Source: Cupriavidus metallidurans CH34
GTDB lineage: Bacteria > Pseudomonadota > Gammaproteobacteria > Burkholderiales > Burkholderiaceae
Assembly (NCBI RefSeq): GCF_000196015.1
Contig: NC_007973.1
Location: 1,984,001 to 2,048,000 of the forward strand
Direction: 5' to 3'
DNA length: 64,000 bases
Below the pieces are notes generated by a model that worked only from the letters and a program-made list of their open reading frames with translations, was not told where the DNA came from and searched no databases. This document shows, piece by piece, positions 1-8,434 of this stretch. Position 1 is the first letter of the stretch. The number at the start of each line of letters is the position of its first letter. The translations under genes were made by a program, and so were the position numbers.

Positions 1-544
1 CGTCGATGACCCGAAAGCGCTGTGGCGCTTCCGCCGCACGGCGCAGATACTCAGTGCGGGTGCGTTCGAAGAAGGCGCGGGACTCGGCCTCAAACTTGTC
101 GGGCTCACGGGCCCCGGCCAGACGTGCGCTCGCGGTTTCCAGCGGAACGTCAAACAGCAGCGTCAGGTCGGGCTGAAGACCGCTCTGCACCCACTGCTCG
201 AGCGTGGCCAGCCGATCGAGCGCCAGCCCGCGGCCACCGCCCTGATAGGCAAACGTGGCATCGGTGAAACGATCCGAGATGACCCAGTCGCCGCGCGCCA
301 GCGCGGGCTCGATGACTTCGGCGATGTGCTCGCGGCGCGCCGCGAACATCAGCAGCGCCTCGGTTTCAAGATGCATCTTCCGGTGCAGCAGCAACTGGCG
401 CAGGTCTTCGCCCAGCGGCGTGCCGCCCGGCTCCCGGGTAGTGACGACATTTGCGCGCGCGCGCAGGCGCTCGGCCACCCACTCGATATGGGTGCTCTTG
501 CCCGCGCCATCGATGCCCTCGAAGGTGATGAATTTTCCGCGCAT
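1..544 (-). CDS. tmk: Thymidylate kinase (3' end cut by window edge)
   Basis: Phosphorylates dTMP to dTDP in the cytoplasm, an essential step of dTTP synthesis. The N-terminal 181 residues are visible: a P-loop ([11 protein letters not shown], about residues 8-18) and the DR[YF] nucleotide-binding motif ([17 protein letters not shown]) that is diagnostic for the family. The start is the ATG at 544-542, four bases after the mltG stop, so the two genes are almost certainly co-transcribed (mltG-tmk, an order common in Burkholderiaceae). The C-terminal part lies beyond position 1. Confidence 0.96.
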   Translation of the reverse strand, partial: MRGKFITFEGIDGAGKSTHIEWVAERLRARANVVTTREPGGTPLGEDLRQLLLHRKMHLETEALLMFAARREHIAEVIEPALARGDWVISDRFTDATFAYQGGGRGLALDRLATLEQWVQSGLQPDLTLLFDVPLETASARLAGAREPDKFEAESRAFFERTRTEYLRRAAEAPQRFRVID

Positions 545-548
545 GACC

Positions 549-1547
549 TTATGGTTTGCCGCGCTGGTACTTGTCGACCGCGCGATTGTGTTCGGGTAGT
601 GAATTGGAGAAATGGCTGCTGCCGTCGCCGCGTGCCACGAAATACAAGGCGTCCGATGGCGCCGGCGTCGTGGCTGCGGCCAGCGACGCCAGACTCGGCA
701 AGGCAATCGGCGTCGGCGGCAGGCCCGTACGGGTGTACGTATTGTACGGGGTGTCCGTCAGCAAATCCCTCTTGCGCAGGTTGCCGTCGAATTGCTCACC
801 CAGGCCGTAGATCACGGTCGGATCGGTCTGCAGCATCATGTTCTTGCGCAGACGGTTGACGAACACGGCCGCGATCATCGGGCGCTCCGCCGCCTGCCCC
901 GTCTCCTTCTCAACGATGGATGCCATCACCAGCGCCTCATACGGCGTCTTGTACGGCAGGTCGGGCGCGCGTGCGTTCCAGGCCTCGTTCAGCCGCCGCT
1001 GCATGGCGCGATAGGCGTGCTTGTAGAGTTCGATATCGCTGCTGCCGCGCGCGAACAGATAGGTATCGGGAAAGAACAGCCCTTCCGGCGCGGATTCGGC
1101 CGCGCCGATCGCGTGCATCAAATCGGCGTCGGACATGCCCACCGTGTCGTGCTTCAGCGCAGGGTTGGCATCCACGACCGCGCGCATCTTGCGGAATTCC
1201 CAACCCTCGATGACGGTCACGACGTAGTGCGTGACCTCGCCCCGGGCCAGTTTGCCGATCACGTCCAGCGGCGTGGCGCCCGTCTCGAACTGGTAGCCCC
1301 CGGCCTTGAGGTCCGGGCCGTGGCCGGTGATGCGGACCAGGATCTGGAACAGGCGCGGATCCATGCCCACGCCACCGCGCTGGATCTGCCGACCCACGCT
1401 GAGAACGCCGGAATTCGGCTTGATGACGACTTCGATGGGGGATGTGGTCAGGCCGAGTGGCTGGTGGGCCCACCAGGCAAAGCCACCGGCGGCGGCCATG
1501 GCGAAGACCACCAGAACCCCGACCAGGCGCAGGAACAGACGTTTCAT
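549..1547 (-). CDS. mltG: Endolytic murein transglycosylase MltG
   Basis: Inner-membrane lytic transglycosylase (YceG family) that cleaves nascent glycan strands and is thought to end peptidoglycan polymerisation. There is one N-terminal membrane anchor (about residues 5-26), then a LysM-like region and the YceG domain. The family motif IVEKETG is at residues 211-217, with the presumed catalytic Glu at 213, and QTDPTVIYG follows. At 332 residues it has normal length. It is first in a pair with tmk and diverges from ygfZ across about 190 bp. Confidence 0.96.
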   Translation of the reverse strand: MKRLFLRLVGVLVVFAMAAAGGFAWWAHQPLGLTTSPIEVVIKPNSGVLSVGRQIQRGGVGMDPRLFQILVRITGHGPDLKAGGYQFETGATPLDVIGKLARGEVTHYVVTVIEGWEFRKMRAVVDANPALKHDTVGMSDADLMHAIGAAESAPEGLFFPDTYLFARGSSDIELYKHAYRAMQRRLNEAWNARAPDLPYKTPYEALVMASIVEKETGQAAERPMIAAVFVNRLRKNMMLQTDPTVIYGLGEQFDGNLRKRDLLTDTPYNTYTRTGLPPTPIALPSLASLAAATTPAPSDALYFVARGDGSSHFSNSLPEHNRAVDKYQRGKP

Positions 1548-1733
1548 GTAGTAGCAAGCAAAGACCGGCCGCGATGTCCCCGCCGGCGGGTCGGGATCAT
1601 GGTGGCAGCCGGCCGGAATGGCGACAGGCCCATATAATACCGGGAGCCTTGTGGCCGATGTGTCACCGCAAGTTACGAGAACGCGCCGCGCACGGCGCCG
1701 CCCCTAATTCATACGCCATCCAGGACCGTCTGC

Positions 1734-2744
1734 ATGTCCTCCACCGAATTTCCGTCCCTCGACCAAAGCCTGAAATCCCTGCGCGCCGCTGGTATCGTCA
1801 CCGCGCCGGGCGGACTTGGCCTGATCCGCGTGGCTGGCGATGATGCCGCCACTTTCCTGCACAGCCAGCTCACCAACGCCGTTGAAGACCTGACCGCGAG
1901 CACGGCGCGCCTGGCCGGCTACTGCTCGCCCAAGGGCCGGCTGATGGCCAGCTTCCTGATGTGGCGCGACGCCGATGGCATCGTGCTGCAACTCTCCGCC
2001 GACATCCAGCCGCCAATCCAGAAGCGCCTGACCATGTTCGTGCTGCGGGCCAAGGCGAAGCTGTCGGACCTGTCCGCCACGCACCGCATCCTCGGCATCG
2101 CCGGGGCTGGCGCGGAAGCCGCGCTACAACAGGCCGGCCTGCCCACTCCCCAGGCACCGCTGGCCACTGCATCCGACGACAACGTGACCGTGATTCGGCT
2201 GGCCGATGCCGACGGCGAGCCGCGCTGGCAGATCGTCGCACCGGCCGCGCGCATCGAAGCCCTGCAGCAATCGCTCGGTGCTACGCTGGCCGTCGCCTCG
2301 CCCGCTTTCTGGGACTGGCTCGATGTCGCCTCGGGCATCCCCCGCATCGCCGCGGCCACGCAGGAGCAGTTCGTGCCGCAGATGATCAACTTCGAACTGA
2401 TTGGCGGCGTGAACTTCCGCAAGGGCTGCTATCCGGGCCAGGAAGTCGTCGCTCGTAGCCAGTATCGTGGCACGCTCAAGCGCCGCATGTGGCGCGTGCG
2501 TGGCACGGGCGATGTCCCGGCGGCGGCGGCGGAGATTTTCCGTCCCGAGGATCCGGAGCAGCCGTGCGGTATGCTGGTCAACGCCGCGCCGGCGCCCCAG
2601 GGCGGTTGGGAAGGACTGGCCGAATTGAAGATCGACGCCGCCAATGGTGCGCTGCATCTAGGTGCCGCAAGCGGACCGGCCGTGTCCACGGGTGCGCTGC
2701 CGTACGAAGTGCCACTGCCAAACGAGGCGGAAGCGGCCGGGTGA
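1734..2744 (+). CDS. ygfZ: Folate-binding protein YgfZ (tRNA-modifying / Fe-S cluster repair factor)
   Basis: A GcvT-like folate-binding protein that supports Fe-S enzymes such as MiaB under oxidative stress. The family signature KGCYPGQEVVAR starts near residue 230, with the conserved Cys at 232. The 336-residue length fits the family. The ribosome binding site before ATG 1734 is weak. It diverges from mltG-tmk, a common arrangement in Cupriavidus and Ralstonia, and a DUF4936 gene follows after about 20 bp, probably in the same transcript. Confidence 0.93.
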   Translation: MSSTEFPSLDQSLKSLRAAGIVTAPGGLGLIRVAGDDAATFLHSQLTNAVEDLTASTARLAGYCSPKGRLMASFLMWRDADGIVLQLSADIQPPIQKRLTMFVLRAKAKLSDLSATHRILGIAGAGAEAALQQAGLPTPQAPLATASDDNVTVIRLADADGEPRWQIVAPAARIEALQQSLGATLAVASPAFWDWLDVASGIPRIAAATQEQFVPQMINFELIGGVNFRKGCYPGQEVVARSQYRGTLKRRMWRVRGTGDVPAAAAEIFRPEDPEQPCGMLVNAAPAPQGGWEGLAELKIDAANGALHLGAASGPAVSTGALPYEVPLPNEAEAAG

Positions 2745-2763
2745 CCGCCACGGGAGCATCGTC

Positions 2764-3054
2764 ATGAGCGATCATCTCTACGTCTACTTCAAGGTGCCGG
2801 ACGACCGGGCCGCAGAGGCTCTGCCGCACTGGCATCGCTGGATGGAAACGGTCGCCGAGGCGACCGGAGTTGGTGGTACGCTGATGCGCAGGCCGGAAAC
2901 TCGCGCCGGCCTGCAGACATGGATGGAGTGTTACGCCGACGTCCCCCCTGCATTCGACGCCGCGCTCGATGGGCTCTGGCGGCAAAGCGGGCTGACGCAG
3001 TGGATTAGCGGCGAGCGGATGAGCGAGCGGTTCGTCGATCTCGACGTACTCTGA
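2764..3054 (+). CDS. DUF4936 family protein
   Basis: A small cytoplasmic protein of 96 residues with no signal peptide or membrane segment. It looks like the DUF4936 family of beta-proteobacteria (start MSDHLYVYFKV, then an alternating beta/alpha pattern with many Trp and Arg, reminiscent of a ferredoxin-like fold). Its function is unknown. It follows ygfZ by 19 bp on the same strand, so a role linked to that gene is possible but is only an inference from position. Confidence 0.8.
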   Translation: MSDHLYVYFKVPDDRAAEALPHWHRWMETVAEATGVGGTLMRRPETRAGLQTWMECYADVPPAFDAALDGLWRQSGLTQWISGERMSERFVDLDVL

Positions 3055-3132
3055 TTTCGCGCCCGCGCCGCCGCGCGAGTCACACGGCTTACGTGATTCG
3101 CGCGATGCCGAACCAGCTGTAAAGGAAGGAAT

Positions 3133-3987
3133 ATGTGTCTCATTCTGGTTGCCTGGCAATCTCACCCGGACTACCCCCTGGTGGTTGCCGCCAACCGCGA
3201 CGAATTCTATGCCCGCCCCGCCGCGCCCGCGGACTGGTGGCGGGATGCCCCCGGAGTGCTGGGTGGCCGTGACCTCGCTGAGGTCATCGGTGATGCCGGC
3301 ACATGGATGGGTATTGCCGGCGCCCAGCACGGACTGGACAGCCCTGTCGGCGCGCGGTTCGCCGCGCTGACCAACTATCGCGCGCCTTCGGAAAAACGTA
3401 CCGATGCCCGCTCGCGCGGCGAGCTGGTGGCGCATTTCCTGCGCGGCGATCAGACGCCGGCCGACTATCTGCACGACCTGGCCGGGGACCACGGCGCCTA
3501 CAACGGCTTCAACCTGCTGACCAGCGATCTGCATGACCTCTGGTGGTACAGCAACCGTTCGAAGTCCCGCGTGCCGCAGCGGCTCACGCCGGGCCTGTAT
3601 GGCTTGTCAAATGCGCTCCTCGACACGCCCTGGCCCAAAGTGCGCAGCCGCGTGGGCGCGATGTGCGAAGTCCTGGCAGCCGATCGCGGCCAGATCGGAT
3701 CGAACGTGGAGTCGTATCTGCAGTTGCTTGCGGACGATCGGCAGGCGCCCGACTGGGAACTGCCGAGCACGGGCGTCGCACCCGAATGGGAAAAGCTGCT
3801 GTCATCCGCATTCATCCGTTCGCCGAACTACGGCACGCGTGCCAGCACCGTGCTGCGCGTCATGCATGACGGCCGCTTCGACTTCGTCGAACGCAGCTTC
3901 GATGCCGATGGCCAGACCGGTGAGGTCTCCTATCGCGGACGACTCAATCTGGCGCGCGACACCGGCACAGTACCCGCGCCGCGCTGA
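3133..3987 (+). CDS. NRDE / TANGO2-family protein
   Basis: A protein of 284 residues starting MCLILVAW and carrying the family-defining ANRDEFYARP motif near residue 23. It belongs to the NRDE (TANGO2-like) family, whose fold resembles Ntn hydrolases; the Cys at position 2 is where such enzymes have their nucleophile. The biochemical role in bacteria is unsettled, and links to haem or lipid trafficking come from eukaryotic members. A strong purine-rich ribosome binding site (AAGGAAGGA) precedes ATG 3133. It converges with the GNAT gene. Confidence 0.88.
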   Translation: MCLILVAWQSHPDYPLVVAANRDEFYARPAAPADWWRDAPGVLGGRDLAEVIGDAGTWMGIAGAQHGLDSPVGARFAALTNYRAPSEKRTDARSRGELVAHFLRGDQTPADYLHDLAGDHGAYNGFNLLTSDLHDLWWYSNRSKSRVPQRLTPGLYGLSNALLDTPWPKVRSRVGAMCEVLAADRGQIGSNVESYLQLLADDRQAPDWELPSTGVAPEWEKLLSSAFIRSPNYGTRASTVLRVMHDGRFDFVERSFDADGQTGEVSYRGRLNLARDTGTVPAPR

Positions 3988-4010
3988 CTGTCTTCAGGCG
4001 GATCAGCAGA

Positions 4011-4454
4011 TCAGCGGATCCGCTTGCGCATCTCGATGTGCGGAATGCCGGCTTCCTCGAACTCGTCACCCACCTGCTCGAAACCTACCCTCGTGTAGAA
4101 CGGCGCTGCATGAGTCTGGGCGTTGAGGATCAGTTCGGGATAGCCCAGTTCGGTGGCCTTGGCCATCAGCGCGTCGAGCACCTTCGCGCCCACGCCGGTA
4201 CCGCGCGCGGACTTGAGTACCGCCATGCGGCCAATGTGGCCATCCGGCAGCAGGCGGCCAGTGGCCACCGGCACGCCATCCACGGCGAACGCCAGCGCGT
4301 GCCAGCTCGGCGCATCCATCTCATCCCACTCCAGTTCTACCGGCACACCCTGTTCCTCGACGAAAACGGCGTATCGGATTGCTCGGGCGCGCTCGCGGGC
4401 TTCTTCCCAGAGGCAGACCAATACGGGGGCGGAGGTTGGCGTGAATGCGGACAT
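4011..4454 (-). CDS. GNAT family N-acetyltransferase
   Basis: A 147-residue single-domain acetyl-CoA-dependent N-acyltransferase. The acetyl-CoA pyrophosphate-binding segment is visible as IGRMAVLKSARGTGVGAKVL (about residues 74-93), followed by the C-terminal FYTRVGFEQVG turn typical of the fold. The N-terminal RAIRYAVFVEEQGVP motif resembles the ElaA/YjcF subgroup. The substrate cannot be read from sequence. It diverges from the GntR gene at 4626. Confidence 0.9.
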   Translation of the reverse strand: MSAFTPTSAPVLVCLWEEARERARAIRYAVFVEEQGVPVELEWDEMDAPSWHALAFAVDGVPVATGRLLPDGHIGRMAVLKSARGTGVGAKVLDALMAKATELGYPELILNAQTHAAPFYTRVGFEQVGDEFEEAGIPHIEMRKRIR

Positions 4455-4574
4455 GGTGATGAGCGGTTCGAAGAGCCTGAAATGAGGCGCAATGATACGC
4501 CCGGTGGCATCAAGGCGCCGAGCTACGTTGTGCGATTATCGGCCATGTGACGCACCACCATAGGGATTACCCTC

Positions 4575-4603
4575 CTGCCATCCTTCCGTGACATTTGTAT
4601 GAT
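4575..4603 (+). promoter_or_regulatory. Candidate promoter of the GntR-family regulator
   Basis: CTGCCA (4575-4580) and TATGAT (4598-4603) are separated by 17 bp, a fair match to sigma-70 -35 and -10 elements, 22 bp ahead of the regulator's start codon. Judged by eye only. Confidence 0.35.
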
Positions 4604-4625
4604 GACCTGACTACCCGATGACGTG

Positions 4626-5375
4626 ATGACGATGTTCCAAAAGATTCCTGCCCGTGCGCTGACCGACAGCGTTGCCGAACAACTGCTCGAGAAGATCGAG
4701 GACGGCATGTTTCCGCGCGGCGCCAAGCTGCCCACCGAGGCCGTGCTCTCCGAGGAGTTCGGCGTGAGCCGTACCGTGATCCGCGAGGCCATCGCGCGAC
4801 TCAAGTACGAAGGCCTCGTGGAATCGCGCCAGGGTAGCGGCGTGTTCGTGACCGAGCAGGCCGGCATCCGCCCGCTGCGCATCGACTACACCGACGTGGG
4901 CACGCTCGAGTCGGTGCTGCAGATCGTCGAACTGCGACGCTCGATCGAAGCCGAAGTGGCCGCGCAGGCCGCCCGGCGCCGTACCGACGCGACCATGGCC
5001 AATATCGATGCCGCGCTGGCACGCATCGACGCCGAAGTGGCCGCTGGCGGCGATGGCGTCGATGCTGACGTCGGCTTTCATCGCGCCATCGCCGAAGCCA
5101 CCGGCAATCCGTATTTCCTCAAGACACTGGCATTCCTGAGCCAGTACCTGGAAACGGCCACCCGCGTCACGCGAACCAACGAAGCGCGGCGCGAGGATTT
5201 TTCGCGCCAGGTTCGGGAGGAGCACCAGGCCATTGTCGCCGCCATCCGCGCCGGCGACCCCGATGCCGCGCGCAACGCGGCCCAGAACCACATGTACAAC
5301 GCGGCGCGCCGGCTCTCCCAACTGGGCGAGGACGATTCCGCCGCTGGCCACCAGCCGGCAGGCCCGTCGCACTAA
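4626..5375 (+). CDS. FadR-type (FCD) GntR transcriptional regulator, likely of the tetronate cluster
   Basis: An N-terminal winged helix (about residues 8-75; motif TEAVLSEEFGVSRTVIREAI, then GSGVFV at the wing) is followed by an all-helical FCD ligand-binding domain (about 95-225). FCD members usually bind small organic acids and de-repress a neighbouring catabolic operon. This gene lies immediately upstream of ltnD-otnK-otnC on the same strand, so a tetronate or pathway intermediate is the likely ligand (inference). The start is uncertain: GTG 4623, ATG 4626 and ATG 4632 are all in frame, and none has a clear ribosome binding site. Confidence 0.9.
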   Translation: MTMFQKIPARALTDSVAEQLLEKIEDGMFPRGAKLPTEAVLSEEFGVSRTVIREAIARLKYEGLVESRQGSGVFVTEQAGIRPLRIDYTDVGTLESVLQIVELRRSIEAEVAAQAARRRTDATMANIDAALARIDAEVAAGGDGVDADVGFHRAIAEATGNPYFLKTLAFLSQYLETATRVTRTNEARREDFSRQVREEHQAIVAAIRAGDPDAARNAAQNHMYNAARRLSQLGEDDSAAGHQPAGPSH

Positions 5376-5384
5376 CGCAGCAAT

Positions 5385-5414
5385 ACGCACCAAAACGCAC
5401 CAAAACGCACCAAA
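5385..5414. repeat. Three tandem copies of a 10-bp unit (ACGCACCAAA)
   Basis: Three perfect head-to-tail copies lie between the regulator stop (5375) and the ribosome binding site of ltnD (AGGAG just before 5435). The spacing is close to one helical turn, so repeated protein contacts on one DNA face are possible. It could be an operator array for the upstream FCD regulator or simple slippage. Confidence 0.9.
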
Positions 5415-5434
5415 CACGCATTCAGGAGTTATCC

Positions 5435-6331
5435 ATGTCCAGGAATATTGGCGTCATCGGCTTGGGCGCGATGGGCTACGGCGTGGCGCAGTCGCTGCTG
5501 CGCGCCGGCTTCAACGTTCATGCATTTGATTTGCGTGACGAGGTGCTGCGCCGCTTCGCGGAAGCCGGTGGCACGCCCTGCGGGAGCCCGGCCGAACTCG
5601 GCGAGCGTTGCGACGTGGTGATCACGCTCGTCGTCAACGCCGCGCAGACGGAAACCGTGCTGTTCGGCGACCAAGGCGCCGCGTCGAAAATGGCGGCAGG
5701 CAAGCTCGTCATTGCCAGCGCCACCGTGCCGCCCGGATTTGCCGAAGCGCTCGGCAAGCGCCTGGGCGAACGTGGCCTGCTGATGCTCGATGCCCCCGTG
5801 TCGGGTGGCGCGGCGCGCGCGGCCAGCGGCGAGATGACGATGATGACCTCCGGTCCCGCCGAGGCCTACGCCATGGCCGAGGACGTGCTGGCCGCGATGG
5901 CCGGCAAGGTCTATCGCCTGGGCGACGCGCATGGCGCGGGCTCGAAGGTCAAGATCATCAACCAGTTGCTGGCGGGCGTGCATATCGCCGCCGCAGCCGA
6001 AGCGATGGCCCTGGGCCTGCGCGAAGGCGTGAACCCCGACGCGCTCTACGACGTGATCACGCATAGCGCCGGCAACTCGTGGATGTTCGAGAACCGGGTG
6101 CCACACATCCTGGAAGGCGACTACACCCCGCTGTCCGCAGTGGACATCTTCGTCAAGGACCTCGGCATGGTGCTTGATACCGCGCGCACCAGCAAATTCC
6201 CGCTGCCGCTCTCGGCCGCCGCGCACCAGATGTTCATGATGGCGTCCACCGCCGGGCACGGCGGCGAAGACGATTCGGCCGTGATCAAGATCTTCCCGGG
6301 CATCGACCTGCCCGGCCCGAAGGCCAGGTAA
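5435..6331 (+). CDS. ltnD: L-threonate 2-dehydrogenase (beta-hydroxyacid dehydrogenase family)
   Basis: Oxidises the C2 hydroxyl of L-threonate to 2-oxo-tetronate with NAD+. The Rossmann motif GVIGLGAMGYGVA is at residues 6-18, the substrate-binding segment DAPVSGGAARA near 119-129, and the catalytic Lys lies in GSKVKIINQ near 172. The length of 298 residues is standard. By motifs alone it could be another beta-hydroxyacid dehydrogenase such as tartronate semialdehyde reductase, but linkage to otnK, otnC, otnI and denD points to threonate. AGGAG precedes the ATG. otnK follows after 22 bp. Confidence 0.88.
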   Translation: MSRNIGVIGLGAMGYGVAQSLLRAGFNVHAFDLRDEVLRRFAEAGGTPCGSPAELGERCDVVITLVVNAAQTETVLFGDQGAASKMAAGKLVIASATVPPGFAEALGKRLGERGLLMLDAPVSGGAARAASGEMTMMTSGPAEAYAMAEDVLAAMAGKVYRLGDAHGAGSKVKIINQLLAGVHIAAAAEAMALGLREGVNPDALYDVITHSAGNSWMFENRVPHILEGDYTPLSAVDIFVKDLGMVLDTARTSKFPLPLSAAAHQMFMMASTAGHGGEDDSAVIKIFPGIDLPGPKAR

Positions 6332-6353
6332 CCCAAGGCAAAGGAGTCAGACG

Positions 6354-7622
6354 ATGAATCGTCCTCTGCTCGGCTGTATCGCCGACGATTTCACCGGCGC
6401 CACGGATCTGGCCAACACGCTAGTCCGCAATGGCATGCGGACCGTGCAGACGATCGGCGTGCCGGCGTCCGCCGTGGAAGCCGATGCCATCGTCGTGGCA
6501 CTGAAATCGCGCACGATCCCGGCCAGCAACGCGGTGGCGCAGTCGCTCGCCGCACTGCGCTGGCTGCGCGAACAAGGCTGCCGCCAGTTCGTGTTCAAGT
6601 ACTGCTCGACGTTCGACTCCACCGACGCCGGCAATATCGGCCCCGTGGCCGAAGCCCTGCTCGACGCGCTCGGCAGCGACTTTACGATTGCCTGCCCGGC
6701 CTTTCCGGAGAACGGCCGCACGATCTTCCGCGGCCATCTGTTCGTGGCGGACGCGCTGCTCAACGAATCGGGCATGGAGCACCATCCGCTTACGCCGATG
6801 ACCGACGCCAACCTCGTGCGGGTGTTGCAGGGCCAGAGCCAGGCCAAGGTCGGTCTGTTGCGCTACGACACCGTCGCGCAGGGCGCAAATGCCGTGCGCG
6901 CGCGCATTGACGCGTTGCGTGGCGAGGGCGTGAAGCTGGCGATCGCCGATGCCATTTCCGATACCGACCTGTTCGCGCTGGGCGAAGGTTGCGCCGCGCT
7001 GCCGCTGATCACGGGCGGCTCGGGCATCGCGCTGGGCCTGCCCGAGAACTTCCGTCGCGCCGGACTGCTACCTGCGCGCACCGACGCCGCAGAAGTCCCG
7101 CCCGTGCATGGTCATGGCGTGGTGCTGGCGGGCAGCGCATCGCGTGCCACGAACGGCCAGGTGGCGCACTGGATCGCGCAGAAGCGCCCCGCCCTGCGGA
7201 TCGATCCTCTGCGTCTGGCGCGTGGAGACACGGTCGTGGAGAACGCACTGGCCTTCGCGGGCAATCACGACGAGCCGGTGCTGATCTATGCCACCGCCCA
7301 ACCCGATGAAGTCAAGGCCGTGCAGGCCGAACTCGGCGTCGCACGCGCGGGCGAGTTGGTCGAGCACGCGCTGGCGAGCATCGCCGCCAGCCTCAAGGCA
7401 CGCGGCACGCGGCGCTTCGTGGTGGCCGGCGGCGAAACCTCCGGTTCCGTGGTGCAGGCGCTGGGCGTGCAGTCGTTGCGTATCGGTCCGCAGATCGCGC
7501 CAGGCGTGCCGGCGACGGTCACGCTGGACGATGCGCCGCTGGGACTGGCACTGAAATCCGGCAACTTCGGCGGCGAGAACTTCTTCGATGAAGCGCTGCA
7601 AGCGCTGGGAGCACCGCAATGA
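6354..7622 (+). CDS. otnK: 3-oxo-tetronate 4-kinase (DUF1537 / four-carbon acid sugar kinase)
   Basis: Phosphorylates the 4-hydroxyl of 3-oxo-tetronate using ATP. The N-terminal sugar-binding domain begins with IADDFTGATDLA (residues 9-20), and the C-terminal nucleotide-binding domain carries VAGGETSGSVV near 360. Its 422 residues match the family. It is the only DUF1537 kinase in the cluster and so probably serves both the L-threonate and D-erythronate branches. Its TGA stop overlaps the otnC start (ATGA at 7619-7622), showing translational coupling. Confidence 0.92.
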   Translation: MNRPLLGCIADDFTGATDLANTLVRNGMRTVQTIGVPASAVEADAIVVALKSRTIPASNAVAQSLAALRWLREQGCRQFVFKYCSTFDSTDAGNIGPVAEALLDALGSDFTIACPAFPENGRTIFRGHLFVADALLNESGMEHHPLTPMTDANLVRVLQGQSQAKVGLLRYDTVAQGANAVRARIDALRGEGVKLAIADAISDTDLFALGEGCAALPLITGGSGIALGLPENFRRAGLLPARTDAAEVPPVHGHGVVLAGSASRATNGQVAHWIAQKRPALRIDPLRLARGDTVVENALAFAGNHDEPVLIYATAQPDEVKAVQAELGVARAGELVEHALASIAASLKARGTRRFVVAGGETSGSVVQALGVQSLRIGPQIAPGVPATVTLDDAPLGLALKSGNFGGENFFDEALQALGAPQ

Positions 7623-8257
7623 GCAACGAGAGCGCATTGCGCGAAGAGATCTGCCGCGTCGGCGCCAGCCTGTTCCAGCGTGGCTACACGGTGGGCACGG
7701 CGGGCAATATCAGCGCACGGCTCGACGACGGCTGGCTGATTACGCCCACTGACGCCTGCCTGGGCACGCTCGATCCGGCCAGGGTCGCCAAGGTGTCGCC
7801 CGATGGCGGCTGGGTGTCGGGCGACAAGCCGTCGAAGACGTTGACGCTGCACCGTTGCGTCTACGACAACAACCCGAACGCGCACGGCGTGGTGCATACG
7901 CATTCCACGCATCTGGTGGCCCTGACGCTGGCCGGTGTCTGGCATCCGGACGACGTACTGCCCCCGATCACGCCGTACTACGTGATGAAGGTCGGCCATA
8001 TCCCGCTGATTCCGTATCACCGCCCCGGCGACCCGGCGGTAGCCGCGCGCGTGGCCCAACTGGCCAATGAGGTGCGCGGTGTGCTGCTGGCACGGCTAGG
8101 GCCGGTGGTGTGGGAAGACAGTGTGTCACGCGCTGCCTATGCGCTCGAAGAGCTCGAAGAAACGGCGAAGCTTTGGATGATGCTCGGCGAAAAACCTGCC
8201 CCGCTGGACGAGGCCGCGCTGACGGAACTGCGCGATACGTTCAAGTCGAGGTGGTGA
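7619..8257 (+). CDS. otnC: 3-oxo-tetronate 4-phosphate decarboxylase (class II aldolase fold)
   Basis: Decarboxylates 3-oxo-tetronate 4-phosphate to dihydroxyacetone phosphate or its isomer, the last carbon-losing step of the pathway. TAGNIS (about residues 27-32) and the metal-binding HTHSTH (93-98) are typical of class II aldolase/adducin proteins. Two usual active-site positions differ: PSKT at 71-74 where aldolases have an acid (PSSE/PSKE), and ARLGPVV near 158-164 where the third zinc His is normal (NHGPV). This may be a feature of the beta-proteobacterial clade. It is coupled to otnK by a 4-bp overlap. Confidence 0.88.
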   Translation: MSNESALREEICRVGASLFQRGYTVGTAGNISARLDDGWLITPTDACLGTLDPARVAKVSPDGGWVSGDKPSKTLTLHRCVYDNNPNAHGVVHTHSTHLVALTLAGVWHPDDVLPPITPYYVMKVGHIPLIPYHRPGDPAVAARVAQLANEVRGVLLARLGPVVWEDSVSRAAYALEELEETAKLWMMLGEKPAPLDEAALTELRDTFKSRW

Positions 8258-8277
8258 CACACGACTGATTTGTTTTT

Positions 8278-8395
8278 CCCCTTTCCCGCACAGTGGGAGA
8301 GGGGCCGGGGAGAGAGACAGCGCACCCCCAGGGCAACTCCGCAAAACAAAGCCCCTGCCCTCTCCCAAACCCTCTCCCGCCATGCGAGAGAGGGA
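8278..8395. repeat. Palindromic GGGAGAGGG-type dispersed repeat, two hairpins
   Basis: Two imperfect hairpins: CCCCTTTCCC (8278-8287) pairs with GGGAGAGGGG (8295-8304), and CCCTCTC (8370-8376) pairs with GAGAGGG (8388-8394). CCCTCTCCC also occurs as a direct repeat at 8358 and 8370. Related elements occur at 11675, 20450 and 23280. It sits inside the tetronate operon between otnC and the transporter gene and may stabilise or terminate the upstream message. It fills the only gap of note in the cluster. Confidence 0.85.
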
Positions 8396-8434
8396 GCAAA
8401 CCGGCTGCATTTTCAATACACGTGGAGACTTCCA

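Noticed and set aside
1633..1638. A perfect TATAAT between mltG and ygfZ
   Set aside because: No -35 at a suitable distance on the plus strand; it may be a real -10 with an activator, but I could not support a promoter call.
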